A stretch of 64,000 nt of DNA from Candidatus Eiseniibacteriota bacterium (GTDB lineage Bacteria > Eisenbacteria > RBG-16-71-46 > CAIMUX01). A program made the position numbers and the translations under genes. Within the stretch, counting starts at the first letter, position 1. Each line of letters starts with the position of its first letter. Where the stretch lies: assembly GCA_020633975.1 (NCBI GenBank), contig JACKCR010000007.1:186001-250000 (forward strand), written 5' to 3'. The notes under the pieces were generated by a model. It had not been told where the DNA came from. It saw only the letters and a program-made list of their open reading frames with translations, and did no database searches. This document shows positions 34,927 to 43,273 of this stretch, in pieces.

Positions 34927-37900
34927 CTCGCCTTCTCCATCGCGTTGAGTAGGATGAGCGCCTTGGAAATCGCCTCCCCCGGGCCCGGGCTCTTCATCCG
35001 GATCTTGTGCCGGCCATGCATGTCGAACTCCACCTGTCCCGGCACGGTCCGTACGAGCGCTTGGACTTCCGACTTCTCGAGATCGCGCGCGAGCTCGAGC
35101 TGCGCCATCCCCTGCTTGACGATCGCGCGGTCGACGCCGAGGTCAGCGGAGAGAACTCGAATCCGACGGAGCGCGAGCAGATGCCGAACGGGTTCCGGAT
35201 GCTTGCCGAAGCGATCCGACAGATCGGCCGCGATCTTCTCAAGCGACTCGACCGACTTCGCGTCCGCGATCGACTTGTAGAGGTTGATCTTCTCGCGCGG
35301 ATCGGGAACGTAGTCGTCGGGCAGGAACGCCTCGATGTCCGTGACCATCTTCGGCTCTCGGACTTCCTCGGTCTGGATCCCTTTGAGTTCGCGGACGGCC
35401 TCCTCGAGGAGCGAGCAGTAGAGCTCGAACCCGACGGAGATGATGAACCCACTCTGCTGGGAGCCGAGGAGGTCGCCGGCGCCGCGGATCTCCAAGTCCC
35501 GGAGCGCTAGCTGGTATCCGCTCCCGAGATCCTCGAACTCTTCCATCGCCTTGAGCCGCTTCTGCGCTTGTTCCGTCACGACTCGGTGCGGCGGCAGGAG
35601 GAGATAGGCATAGGCCTTCCGAGAGGACCTACCGACCCGTCCGCGCAGCTGGTAGAGCTGAGAGAGACCGAACGTGTCGCCGCGGTTGATCACGATCGTG
35701 TTGACGTTCGGCAGGTCGAGTCCGGACTCGATGATCATCGTAGAGACGAGAACGTCGTACTCGTTGTCGAGAAACGCCCGCATCACGCCTTCTAGCGTGC
35801 GCTCCGGCATCTGGCCGTGAGCAACCGCGATGCGTAGATGCGGAACCAGGTTCGAGATGTGGTTCGCCATGGAGTCGATCGTGGCGACTCTATTGTGGAC
35901 GAAGAACGACTGTCCCCCGCGGTCCGCCTCCTGCATCAGTGCATGCGCAATGACGTCGTCACGGAACTCGAGGACCTCCGTCTGGATCGGCAGGCGATCC
36001 CGGGGCGGCGTGAGGATGAGGCTCATGTCGCGTCCGCCCATGAGGGAGAAGTGCATCGTTCGCGGAATCGGAGTCGCCGTGAGCGTGAGGCAGTCGATCG
36101 TCTCTCGGTACTTCTTCAGCTTCTCCTTGGCCTTCACACCGAAGAGCTGCTCCTCGTCGATGATGAGGAGTCCCAGATCCTTGAAGACGACGCCCTTCCC
36201 GAGGATCTTGTGTGTTCCGATCAGGACGTCGATCTGCCCGAGCTCGAGCTTCTCGAGCACTTCCTTCGTTTCCTTCGCGGTCCGGAACCGGCTCACATAG
36301 TCGACGACGACCGGCATCCCTTCGAGGCGCTTCCGGAAGCTCTCGTAGTGCTGACGAGCTAGGAGCGTCGTCGGGACGAGAATCGCCACCTGCTTTCCGT
36401 CCTGCGCGGCCTTGAACGCCGCTCGGATCGCCACCTCCGTCTTGCCGTATCCGACGTCTCCACAGATGAGACGGTCCATCGGATGGTCCGTCTCCATGTC
36501 CGTCTTCACGTCTTCGATCGCCCTCAGCTGATCGGGGGTCTCGTCGTAGGGAAAGGACGCTTCGAGCTGCTTCTGGTACTCGGTGTCCGAGCTGTACGTG
36601 AAACCCGGACGCGACTTGCGGATCGAGTACGTCTTGATGAGCTCTTCGGCCATGTCCTTGATCGACTTCTTGACCTTGGCCTTCGTCTTGGCCCAGGACT
36701 TCCCGCCCATCTTGGAGAGCTGCGGGTGCGCGGAGTCTCCACCCGCGTACTTCTGCACCTTCATCAGCTGGTCGACGGGAACGTAGAGGATGTCGCCACC
36801 CGAGTACTCGAGCGAGAGACAGTCCGTCTCCTGGCCGTCCACGACGAGACGGTTCATCCCGATGTACTTCCCGATCCCATGCTCGACATGGACCACGAAG
36901 TCACCTGTCGAGAGAGCCAGCAGTTCCTTGATCGAGAGGCCGCGAGCGAACCGGCGCGGAGGAGTGCGGCGACGAGTGCGCGAGAAGATCTCGTGATCCG
37001 TGAGGATAGCGAGCCCCTCGTCCGGCATGAGGAACCCGCCCGCGAGGTTGCCGACGTGGAACTCCGCGGGAAGCTTGTGGAGTAGCTCGACGAGCCGATC
37101 CCGGTGCGCCTCGGTGTCGCAGAGGATGTACATCTCCGGGGTCCGCTCGAAGAGAGAGCGGAGATACCCGCGCGTACGATCTAGCTCACGGCCGAAGGTC
37201 TCGGGTGGGACCGTCCCGAACGAGAACTTGCCCGCGTCGCTACCATCCGACTCGTCGATCCGCGCCTCGATCCGACCTTCCTTCGTCGACCGATCCGCCG
37301 TCGCAGGTCCCCCACGCGCGTGCGCCTTGAAGTCCGCGTGAACGATGTTCCTCGACGGAGCGCCGGCCGGCCCGCGTCCGCCGGCCGATCCGCCTTCGCT
37401 GACCGATCCGTCTTCGCCGACCGATCCGCGCGCGCCGGCCGATCCGCCCGCACCGGCCGATCCGTCTGCGCCGCTCGATCTGTCCGCGCCGTTGGATCCA
37501 TCTCCTCCGTCGCCGTCTTCCCCGGCACCTTCGTCCGGAAGGAGTCCGACGCTCGGTCCGATCCCGCTGCCGACATAGATCCGCTTCCCGGTCGGAAGGA
37601 GGTCCACGACGTCGCGCTCGAAGAAGAAGAGATCCTCGGGTGCACCCGGAGGAAGTCCGAGGTGTCCGCCGAGAGGGTCTTCCGCATGGTCGACGGTGAG
37701 CATCGAGTAGGCCTGCTCGAGTTCGGCCTGCCAGCTCGACTGGCGCGTGCGAACGTAGGTCGGACCATCGACGATGGTGATCGTGTCCGCGCCGAGATAG
37801 TCCCGGAGCATGGAGAGGTGAACACCGAGGGACGGGAGCGTCCACTCGATCCCCTCGAGCGTCCCATCGGTCTCCAGGGAATCGACGATCCCATCCCAAC

Positions 37901-38756
37901 GCTCGGGGTCGGTTCCCTCCGGCGGATTCTCTCGCACGTTCCGGATCACGTCCGCGCCCGGAAGCCACTCCCAGATCGGGAGGAGGACGACCTCGTCCAG
38001 GGTTTCGACCGAACGCTGGCTGTAGGCGTCGAACTCTCGAATGGAGAGGACTTCGTCGCCGTCGAACTCGATCCGGATCGGGTTGTTTCGGCCGAAACTG
38101 AACACGTCGAGGATGCCGCCACGACGGCTCACCTCGCCGTACTCGGACACCATGTGCACCGGCTGGAATCCGTCCCCGACCAGGAGCTCCATCACGAAAT
38201 CGAGGTCGACCGACTCGCCGACCTTGATCCGGTGGATGGCGCGAGCGAACACGCTCTTGTCCGGCACAGGCGTGATCAGCGAGATGGCGGTGACGATGAT
38301 CACCCGAAGATCGGCACACGCGGGTAGCGCGTTTCGTCGACCGGGTTCGGAGAGCGCGGCGAGCAGCTCGATCCGGTTCGCGCGGAGCGACAGTTTCGGA
38401 TGCCGTGCGTGGTACGGATCGAGCCCGGGCTCAGGGAGGATCGCGACGCTTCCGCGCCCGAGCAGGAACTGCACGTCCTCTTTCAGATCTTCGGCTGTCG
38501 CGAGATCGGGCACGACGACAACCGTCTCGCGCGTCCGGTCCTTGGTCAGACCCGCGACGAACAGCGCCTTGGAGGAACCAGCGAGCCCGCGCAGCCAGAT
38601 CGGCTTCCGTGTCGAGTCGTCGTCTTCCAGCCGGGACTCGACACGCTGGAACGCGGTCGTCCGGCGGAAACGATCGACGAGTACCGCTGCGACGGGAGGC
38701 CGCGGCGGCGGCCCGTCCTGCACGGTCTTCTGCTCGGTTTCGGTGTCGGTGCTCAT
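34923..38756 (-). CDS. mfd: Transcription-repair coupling factor Mfd
   Basis: 1277 residues, longer than the roughly 1150 of E. coli. N-terminal UvrB-homology part (WLRGLAGSSKALFVAGLTKD, EPGLDPYHARHPKLSLRANR), CarD/RID domain binding RNA polymerase (GDFVVHVEHGIGKYIGMNRL), helicase motor with Walker A GDVGYGKTEVA, the DEEQ box in LIIDEEQLFG, TATPIPRTMHFSLMGGRDMS, QLRGRVGRSSRKAYAY, and a TRCF C-terminal domain (EAFLPDDYVPDPREKINLYK). Mfd removes stalled RNA polymerase and recruits UvrA. The extra length comes from a Gly/Ser-rich stretch at about residues 403-470 encoded by an 18-bp tandem repeat (37380-37505). Confidence 0.97.
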   Translation of the reverse strand: MSTDTETEQKTVQDGPPPRPPVAAVLVDRFRRTTAFQRVESRLEDDDSTRKPIWLRGLAGSSKALFVAGLTKDRTRETVVVVPDLATAEDLKEDVQFLLGRGSVAILPEPGLDPYHARHPKLSLRANRIELLAALSEPGRRNALPACADLRVIIVTAISLITPVPDKSVFARAIHRIKVGESVDLDFVMELLVGDGFQPVHMVSEYGEVSRRGGILDVFSFGRNNPIRIEFDGDEVLSIREFDAYSQRSVETLDEVVLLPIWEWLPGADVIRNVRENPPEGTDPERWDGIVDSLETDGTLEGIEWTLPSLGVHLSMLRDYLGADTITIVDGPTYVRTRQSSWQAELEQAYSMLTVDHAEDPLGGHLGLPPGAPEDLFFFERDVVDLLPTGKRIYVGSGIGPSVGLLPDEGAGEDGDGGDGSNGADRSSGADGSAGAGGSAGARGSVGEDGSVSEGGSAGGRGPAGAPSRNIVHADFKAHARGGPATADRSTKEGRIEARIDESDGSDAGKFSFGTVPPETFGRELDRTRGYLRSLFERTPEMYILCDTEAHRDRLVELLHKLPAEFHVGNLAGGFLMPDEGLAILTDHEIFSRTRRRTPPRRFARGLSIKELLALSTGDFVVHVEHGIGKYIGMNRLVVDGQETDCLSLEYSGGDILYVPVDQLMKVQKYAGGDSAHPQLSKMGGKSWAKTKAKVKKSIKDMAEELIKTYSIRKSRPGFTYSSDTEYQKQLEASFPYDETPDQLRAIEDVKTDMETDHPMDRLICGDVGYGKTEVAIRAAFKAAQDGKQVAILVPTTLLARQHYESFRKRLEGMPVVVDYVSRFRTAKETKEVLEKLELGQIDVLIGTHKILGKGVVFKDLGLLIIDEEQLFGVKAKEKLKKYRETIDCLTLTATPIPRTMHFSLMGGRDMSLILTPPRDRLPIQTEVLEFRDDVIAHALMQEADRGGQSFFVHNRVATIDSMANHISNLVPHLRIAVAHGQMPERTLEGVMRAFLDNEYDVLVSTMIIESGLDLPNVNTIVINRGDTFGLSQLYQLRGRVGRSSRKAYAYLLLPPHRVVTEQAQKRLKAMEEFEDLGSGYQLALRDLEIRGAGDLLGSQQSGFIISVGFELYCSLLEEAVRELKGIQTEEVREPKMVTDIEAFLPDDYVPDPREKINLYKSIADAKSVESLEKIAADLSDRFGKHPEPVRHLLALRRIRVLSADLGVDRAIVKQGMAQLELARDLEKSEVQALVRTVPGQVEFDMHGRHKIRMKSPGPGEAISKALILLNAMEKAR
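37380..37505 (-). repeat. 18-bp coding minisatellite inside mfd (7 imperfect units)
   Basis: Seven consecutive 18-base units, each with the core GCCGRCCGATCCGNCNNC on the plus strand, start at 37380, 37398, 37416, 37434, 37452, 37470 and 37488. In the Mfd frame they encode a hexapeptide GS(A/V)Gxx (GSAGAG, GSAGAR, GSVGED, GSAGGR). Because the unit is a multiple of 3, copy changes keep the frame. It falls in a linker between the UvrB-like and RID parts. Confidence 0.85.
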
Positions 38757-39001
38757 CCCATCCCTGTGCTCGTCCGCTTCCTGGCCGACGAGGGTTCAGT
38801 AGTCTCCCGGACGCTCCCAAAGGAGAGACCATATCGCATCGGATCGGGACGATCCCAGGGGGAAGAGTGTGTGGCTCCCGTTCGAGTCGGCGAGCCAGCC
38901 GACGGTACTACCAAGGGGCGCAGGGCCGCCGATGCCGAGACGACCGATTCGCCGCCGTGAGGTGCCTGCCGCGCAGTCGACGAGGGGCCCGTCCGCGGCA
39001 G

Positions 39002-41140
39002 CTAGATCCGCTCGTTCCGATCAGGCGCTGGGGCCTCTGTGTCAGCCGGATCCCGTACGACCCGGCCGTCGTCTGTCGGATCCGGAACGAAGCTCGACAG
39101 GTGACGCAGCAGATAGCGCAGGTCCTTCGCGCCGCCGATCGTGAACCAGAGCGTGACCGCCAGCGCCCCGGCCGAGAACACCCAGGTCCAGATCCGCCAG
39201 AACCGGATCCACCAGGAGTCGGGCACCTCCGTGGTCAGATTCCAGATCGTGACCACGAAGAAGACGGCAGTCCAGAGAAGGGGCCAAGCAATGGACACGT
39301 ACGCGACCCATCGATCTCCACGACTGAACTCGCGGTCGATTCCGAGGCGTTCGAGCCACCCCTTGGGCGACCCGCCGCCGCGCCGGCCCAACGTTCCGGA
39401 TCCAACACCGGTTTCGCCCCTGGCTCCCGTACCGAGCTCGTCGACAGACTCGGCACCTGATTCGCGACCGGACTCCGGTACTTCGACTGCGTAGACGCCC
39501 CGGTGGAGCAGGCGGTCCATGTCGAACGCCCGCTTGGGGCCGAGCAGTGAGCCGAGCACGTACGCCAGAACCGAGCTCGCCATCGCGATTCCGGTCAGCT
39601 CTTGCCCGGTCAGCCCATCCTTGAGGAAGAACGCGATCCTCCCGAGGAACGGAACCGACGACGACAGCGCCTGGAGTGCCGTCGCGTCGAGTTGTTTCAC
39701 GAACACTCCCGTCGTGGAGATGACCATTCCGGTGAGGAGCGCGGCCCACGCGCCGCGAGTCGTACCCCGGTTCCAGTAGAGCCCACCGATGATGACGGCC
39801 CCTGCGCCGCTCACGAAGATCGCACCGGTGATCGCGAAGAACATCGCGATGAACTGGGTCGGCTTCACCAGGATGCTGAAGAAGAAGATGAAGAGAGCCA
39901 CGCCGAAGATGGAGAGACGCAACACGCGAAGGTGTGTTTTGGGCTCGAACGGCTCCTTCCGGAAAGGCAGGACGACGTCCTGGAGAAAGATCGATCCCCA
40001 GGAATGGAGGTAAGTGTCGTGCGTGCTGATGAAGAGGGCGAGCATCGAGGCGACGACGAGTCCGAGAAGGCCAGGCGGGAGGAGGAGCGCGAGTGCGTAG
40101 GGGACACGAAGCTGCCCCTGGAGCGTGGTCCGCTGTTCTTCGGTCGGCGCGTCGATCCCGTCGAGAGCGCTCCGGAGCTGCGCTGCCTGGACGGCGAAGT
40201 CTGGGTGCCGCTCCAGAGTCAACACCGCGAGCGGAATGATGATGGTGACGGTGAGGAGAACGCGGAACCGCCAACCGTAGAGGATCCCCGCCATCTTCGC
40301 TTCGTGGGCACTACGGGCACTTGCGTTGTAACCCGACGTCCCCTGCCAGGAGTTGAACGTATAGAACACGATTGCGACCGCGATGAGGAAGTAGCTGAGG
40401 TTGAAGTCGTTCTGCCCTCCCATTTTGAGCGGGTGGACGAGCGAGTGCCCCTCCGGAGCTTGGAGCAGGACCTCCGCAATCTGGTCCCATCGAAATACCG
40501 AACCGAGTAGGTACCCGATGAGGAGAACGAAGACGATGTTCGCGAACGCACCCTGGATGAAGTCGGTCACCATGACCGTCACCTGTCCGCCCTGGAACGT
40601 GAAGATCAGCGAGATGGTGAGAAGCCCAACCATGAGCAGGATGTAGGTCTGGATGTCGAGACCGAACCAGTGGACGGACGTCGGCAGGCCACAAAGCGCG
40701 ATGAAGAACCGCGCACCCACTGCCGGGTAGATACCGAAGTTGACGAGACCGGAGATGAAGGCAACGAGCCCCGCAAACACGCGGAAGTTCCGGCTGTAGC
40801 GCGTCTCGAAGAACTGCGCCAGCGTGAGGGCGCGCGTTTGCCGGAACCGGTAGACGATCCACCCGGAAAGCGCGATCACGATGAGCGCGGGCTCCGTCAG
40901 CGAACTCCACCAGTACGCGGTGTACCCCGCTTCGTAGTAGATCTCGAACCAGTAGACGAGAGAGATCACTCCCGTCCCCGCCGCGGCAAACGCCATCGCG
41001 ATGAGATACCGACCGCCACACCGTCCTGCGGCCAAGAACGTGCTCACGCTCTTCGCGTACCGGTTCGTGTAGAACGCCGCCCCGAACAGAGTCGCGAGCA
41101 GGGCGAGCACGATCCCCCAGTCCAGCGCAGTCAGGTTCAT
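39002..41140 (-). CDS. Sodium:solute symporter (SSS) family transporter
   Basis: 712 residues with about 13 membrane helices. N-terminal MNLTALDWGIVLALLATLFG, then FLAAGRCGGRYLIAMAFAAA (the typical unwound first core helix with GTG), EFFETRYSRNF-type segment TLAQFFETRYSRNFRVFAGL, and SWQGTSGYNASARSAHEAKM. The C-terminal part adds a 50-residue Gly/Ser-rich cytoplasmic loop (ESGRESGAESVDELGTGARG onward) and two further helices. SSS members take up sugars, amino acids or nucleosides with sodium. The start overlaps the GH130 stop (41137-41140), so its cargo is likely the product or substrate of that mannoside enzyme (inference). Confidence 0.9.
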   Translation of the reverse strand: MNLTALDWGIVLALLATLFGAAFYTNRYAKSVSTFLAAGRCGGRYLIAMAFAAAGTGVISLVYWFEIYYEAGYTAYWWSSLTEPALIVIALSGWIVYRFRQTRALTLAQFFETRYSRNFRVFAGLVAFISGLVNFGIYPAVGARFFIALCGLPTSVHWFGLDIQTYILLMVGLLTISLIFTFQGGQVTVMVTDFIQGAFANIVFVLLIGYLLGSVFRWDQIAEVLLQAPEGHSLVHPLKMGGQNDFNLSYFLIAVAIVFYTFNSWQGTSGYNASARSAHEAKMAGILYGWRFRVLLTVTIIIPLAVLTLERHPDFAVQAAQLRSALDGIDAPTEEQRTTLQGQLRVPYALALLLPPGLLGLVVASMLALFISTHDTYLHSWGSIFLQDVVLPFRKEPFEPKTHLRVLRLSIFGVALFIFFFSILVKPTQFIAMFFAITGAIFVSGAGAVIIGGLYWNRGTTRGAWAALLTGMVISTTGVFVKQLDATALQALSSSVPFLGRIAFFLKDGLTGQELTGIAMASSVLAYVLGSLLGPKRAFDMDRLLHRGVYAVEVPESGRESGAESVDELGTGARGETGVGSGTLGRRGGGSPKGWLERLGIDREFSRGDRWVAYVSIAWPLLWTAVFFVVTIWNLTTEVPDSWWIRFWRIWTWVFSAGALAVTLWFTIGGAKDLRYLLRHLSSFVPDPTDDGRVVRDPADTEAPAPDRNERI

Positions 41141-42297
41141 TGGAGACGACTCGCCTCGAGCAGTTCACGGATCGTCGTCTCCGCGAGCCCGACACAGGTG
41201 TCTGCCGCTCCGTAGTAGATCCGGACCGGCGAGTCCGGGAGAGCGAAGCCGTCCTCGTCCGTCGTCTCCACGATCGCGCCCGAAGGAAAGACGACGTTCG
41301 GCACCTGTCCCACCATCTCGTAGAGCTCTCGCGGCTCCAGGATGTTGTTCCGCCCCCTGGCAAGAACTCGCGAGGGATCCTCCAGATCGAGCAGCACGAC
41401 GCCAGCCTGGTAGATGCCGCTCCCGAGGTGAGTCGCCACTCCGTGATAGACGTGGAGCCATCCGTCGTGCGTCTTGATCGGCGGCGGCCCGGAGCCGATC
41501 AGCTCGTCCCAGTAGTGCCACCGGCCCGCGAGCACAGGGCGCTCCAGCGTCCAACCCACGAGATCGTCCGAAGTCGCAAACCAGATCTCGTCGCCGGTAC
41601 GAACTCCAGAGCCGAGACTCTTCTCGTTGGGGCGCTCGAGACGGCAGTACCTTTCGGCGATCCGTTCCGGGAAGAGCACTCCATTCCGCGAAGCGCGCTC
41701 TGGACTCCAACCGACCACACGAAGTCTGAAGTCGGACTCCCAAGTCGTCGTGAGAAGGAAGCAACCGTCCCGAGTGTCCACGCTGAGTACGACGACGACG
41801 CGGCCATCTACAACCGTGACGCGTGGGTCATAGACGTGGATAGGCTCCGGTTGGAGTGAGTCCACACCTTCGATCGCGACGAGCTCTGGCAAGACCGTGA
41901 ACGACTCCCCGTCACGGCTCTCCGCGACCATGAGTACGGTCTCGCGTCCGCGCGTCTGCACTCGAAGGAGAAGGCGATCGACCGAAGACGATCCGGCCCC
42001 GGTCGTTGGACGACGCCCCACCTCTTCCCAACCGTTCCAGCGCACGGCTCCGGGGTTGAAGACGGAGCTCACGTCGTCGAGAAAGGGAGTGATCTTCGGG
42101 ATGTCCGCGCGAGTCAGAACCGGATTCCTGGAGTGACGACGAAGCCCCGACACCGACGTTCCCCTCCCCAAGCTACGCGACGAACCGTCACGGCGCGGTG
42201 ATGTGACTAGCCCATCGCCGCTCCAGATTGCGAACGGGGAGACCATACGACAACCGTGTCCCCGAGCGCGAGCCGCGCCGAACCGGTGCGCAGCCAT
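41137..42297 (-). CDS. GH130 family beta-mannosyl phosphorylase/hydrolase-like enzyme
   Basis: 386 residues; the conserved part begins near residue 48 (RRHSRNPVLTRADIPKITPF), so the true start may be the internal ATG at 42246. Family features: VFNPGAVRWNG, HVYDPRVTVVDGR with the proton-relay Asp, RNGVLFPERIAERYCRLERP, YWDELIGSGPPPIKTHDGWL, YHG, EPRELYEMVGQVPNVVFPSG, and IYYGAADTCVGLAET. GH130 enzymes act by phosphorolysis or hydrolysis on beta-1,2- or beta-1,4-mannosides in the cytoplasm. A sodium symporter follows immediately and a CBM9-type protein precedes, which fits uptake and breakdown of a mannose-containing glycan. Exact linkage specificity cannot be read. Confidence 0.87.
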   Translation of the reverse strand: MAAHRFGAARARGHGCRMVSPFAIWSGDGLVTSPRRDGSSRSLGRGTSVSGLRRHSRNPVLTRADIPKITPFLDDVSSVFNPGAVRWNGWEEVGRRPTTGAGSSSVDRLLLRVQTRGRETVLMVAESRDGESFTVLPELVAIEGVDSLQPEPIHVYDPRVTVVDGRVVVVLSVDTRDGCFLLTTTWESDFRLRVVGWSPERASRNGVLFPERIAERYCRLERPNEKSLGSGVRTGDEIWFATSDDLVGWTLERPVLAGRWHYWDELIGSGPPPIKTHDGWLHVYHGVATHLGSGIYQAGVVLLDLEDPSRVLARGRNNILEPRELYEMVGQVPNVVFPSGAIVETTDEDGFALPDSPVRIYYGAADTCVGLAETTIRELLEASRLQ

Positions 42298-42372
42298 TCA
42301 TGCGGACAGCTCCTTCGCGGGTCCCGGCGATCACGCCAACCGGGTCGGAGATCGGCCGCGGTCGATTCCAGG

Positions 42373-43236
42373 TCAGGAGAACACGATCTCGCCCCAACGG
42401 TCGGGGATGTGCATGTTCACCACGCCTTGTGGGCTCCAGACCCAGTTGTCTTCCTGATGTTCGTACTCGTGGGCCTGACCCGTAGGCCACGGGGTCCCAT
42501 GCGGTGGGATGCGACGATAGGCGTCGTCCACGATCTCATGCCGCCACTGGACCCTCGAGAAGTTCGCACGCCACACCTCTCCGGAACGTGGCGGAGTCGA
42601 GACTCCGTTCCGGATCCGTGCGAGGCCGGACCACGGAAGTGCGATCGCGACGCTCCACCCCTCGTCGACGTCCCGCGGATCGTTCACCGTCCCGCGCACC
42701 GACACTGCGACCCGGAGGCCCGGAATCTCGAACGGCGAGACGGCACGGCCTCCTTCTCGATACGGCCTCGGCAGGAACAACTCCCACCTCGTCTCGAGCG
42801 CGTTCACTTCGAGCTCGTAGTAATCGCGGCCGTCACCGTCCGGGTCGAGGAAGAGCTCGAAGTCGTTGTCCTCGTAGAGTCGCGAGTGCATCTCGCGCAG
42901 CGTGCCCCACACGTGGGGCTCCTCTAGATCCGCCCCCACGTAGAGACACTCGTCGTCCCATCCCATCTTGAAGCGAGTCCGGAATCGCGGCGCTCGGCCG
43001 GGATCTCCGGTGATGTCGACGAACTCCTCGCTCCAGGGGAGCGAGGTCCACGCGGCATCGCCGAGGGTCCCGTCGATCTGCGGTGATGCGGTAACGCGAC
43101 GGCAAGCATACTTGCGGCCCTTGGGTGCGCCGTCACCAGGACGTCCGGCAGCGGAGCCGGAAGACGAGCCGGAATGCGGATCTGAAGACGACTCGAAAGG
43201 CGAACTAGGCGAAGACGACAAGGGAAGATCCTCCAC
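42373..43236 (-). CDS. CBM9-like carbohydrate-binding protein
   Basis: 287 residues from a GTG at 43236. After a Ser/Pro-rich leader (PSSPFESSSDPHSGSSSG) the fold begins VTASPQIDGTLGDAAWTSLP. Next come TRFKMGWDDECLYVGADLEE, EDNDFELFLDPDGDGRDYYE, LEVNALETRWELFL, DEGWSVAIALPWSGL, GEVWRANFSRVQW and HIPDRWGEIVFS, which is the CBM9 (DOMON-like) pattern of sugar-binding domains attached to xylanases and standalone in polysaccharide clusters. I see no Sec signal from this start; an earlier start or leaderless cytoplasmic protein is possible. Lies 37 bases after the FG-GAP protein and 75 bases before GH130. Confidence 0.82.
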   Translation of the reverse strand: MEDLPLSSSPSSPFESSSDPHSGSSSGSAAGRPGDGAPKGRKYACRRVTASPQIDGTLGDAAWTSLPWSEEFVDITGDPGRAPRFRTRFKMGWDDECLYVGADLEEPHVWGTLREMHSRLYEDNDFELFLDPDGDGRDYYELEVNALETRWELFLPRPYREGGRAVSPFEIPGLRVAVSVRGTVNDPRDVDEGWSVAIALPWSGLARIRNGVSTPPRSGEVWRANFSRVQWRHEIVDDAYRRIPPHGTPWPTGQAHEYEHQEDNWVWSPQGVVNMHIPDRWGEIVFS

Positions 43237-43273
43237 GGTAGCGGAACGCGCCGGGAGGATCCCACCTGTGGAG

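Noticed and set aside
37320-38327. 335-codon plus-strand ORF across mfd
   Set aside because: Shadow of Mfd, including the minisatellite read in the wrong strand.
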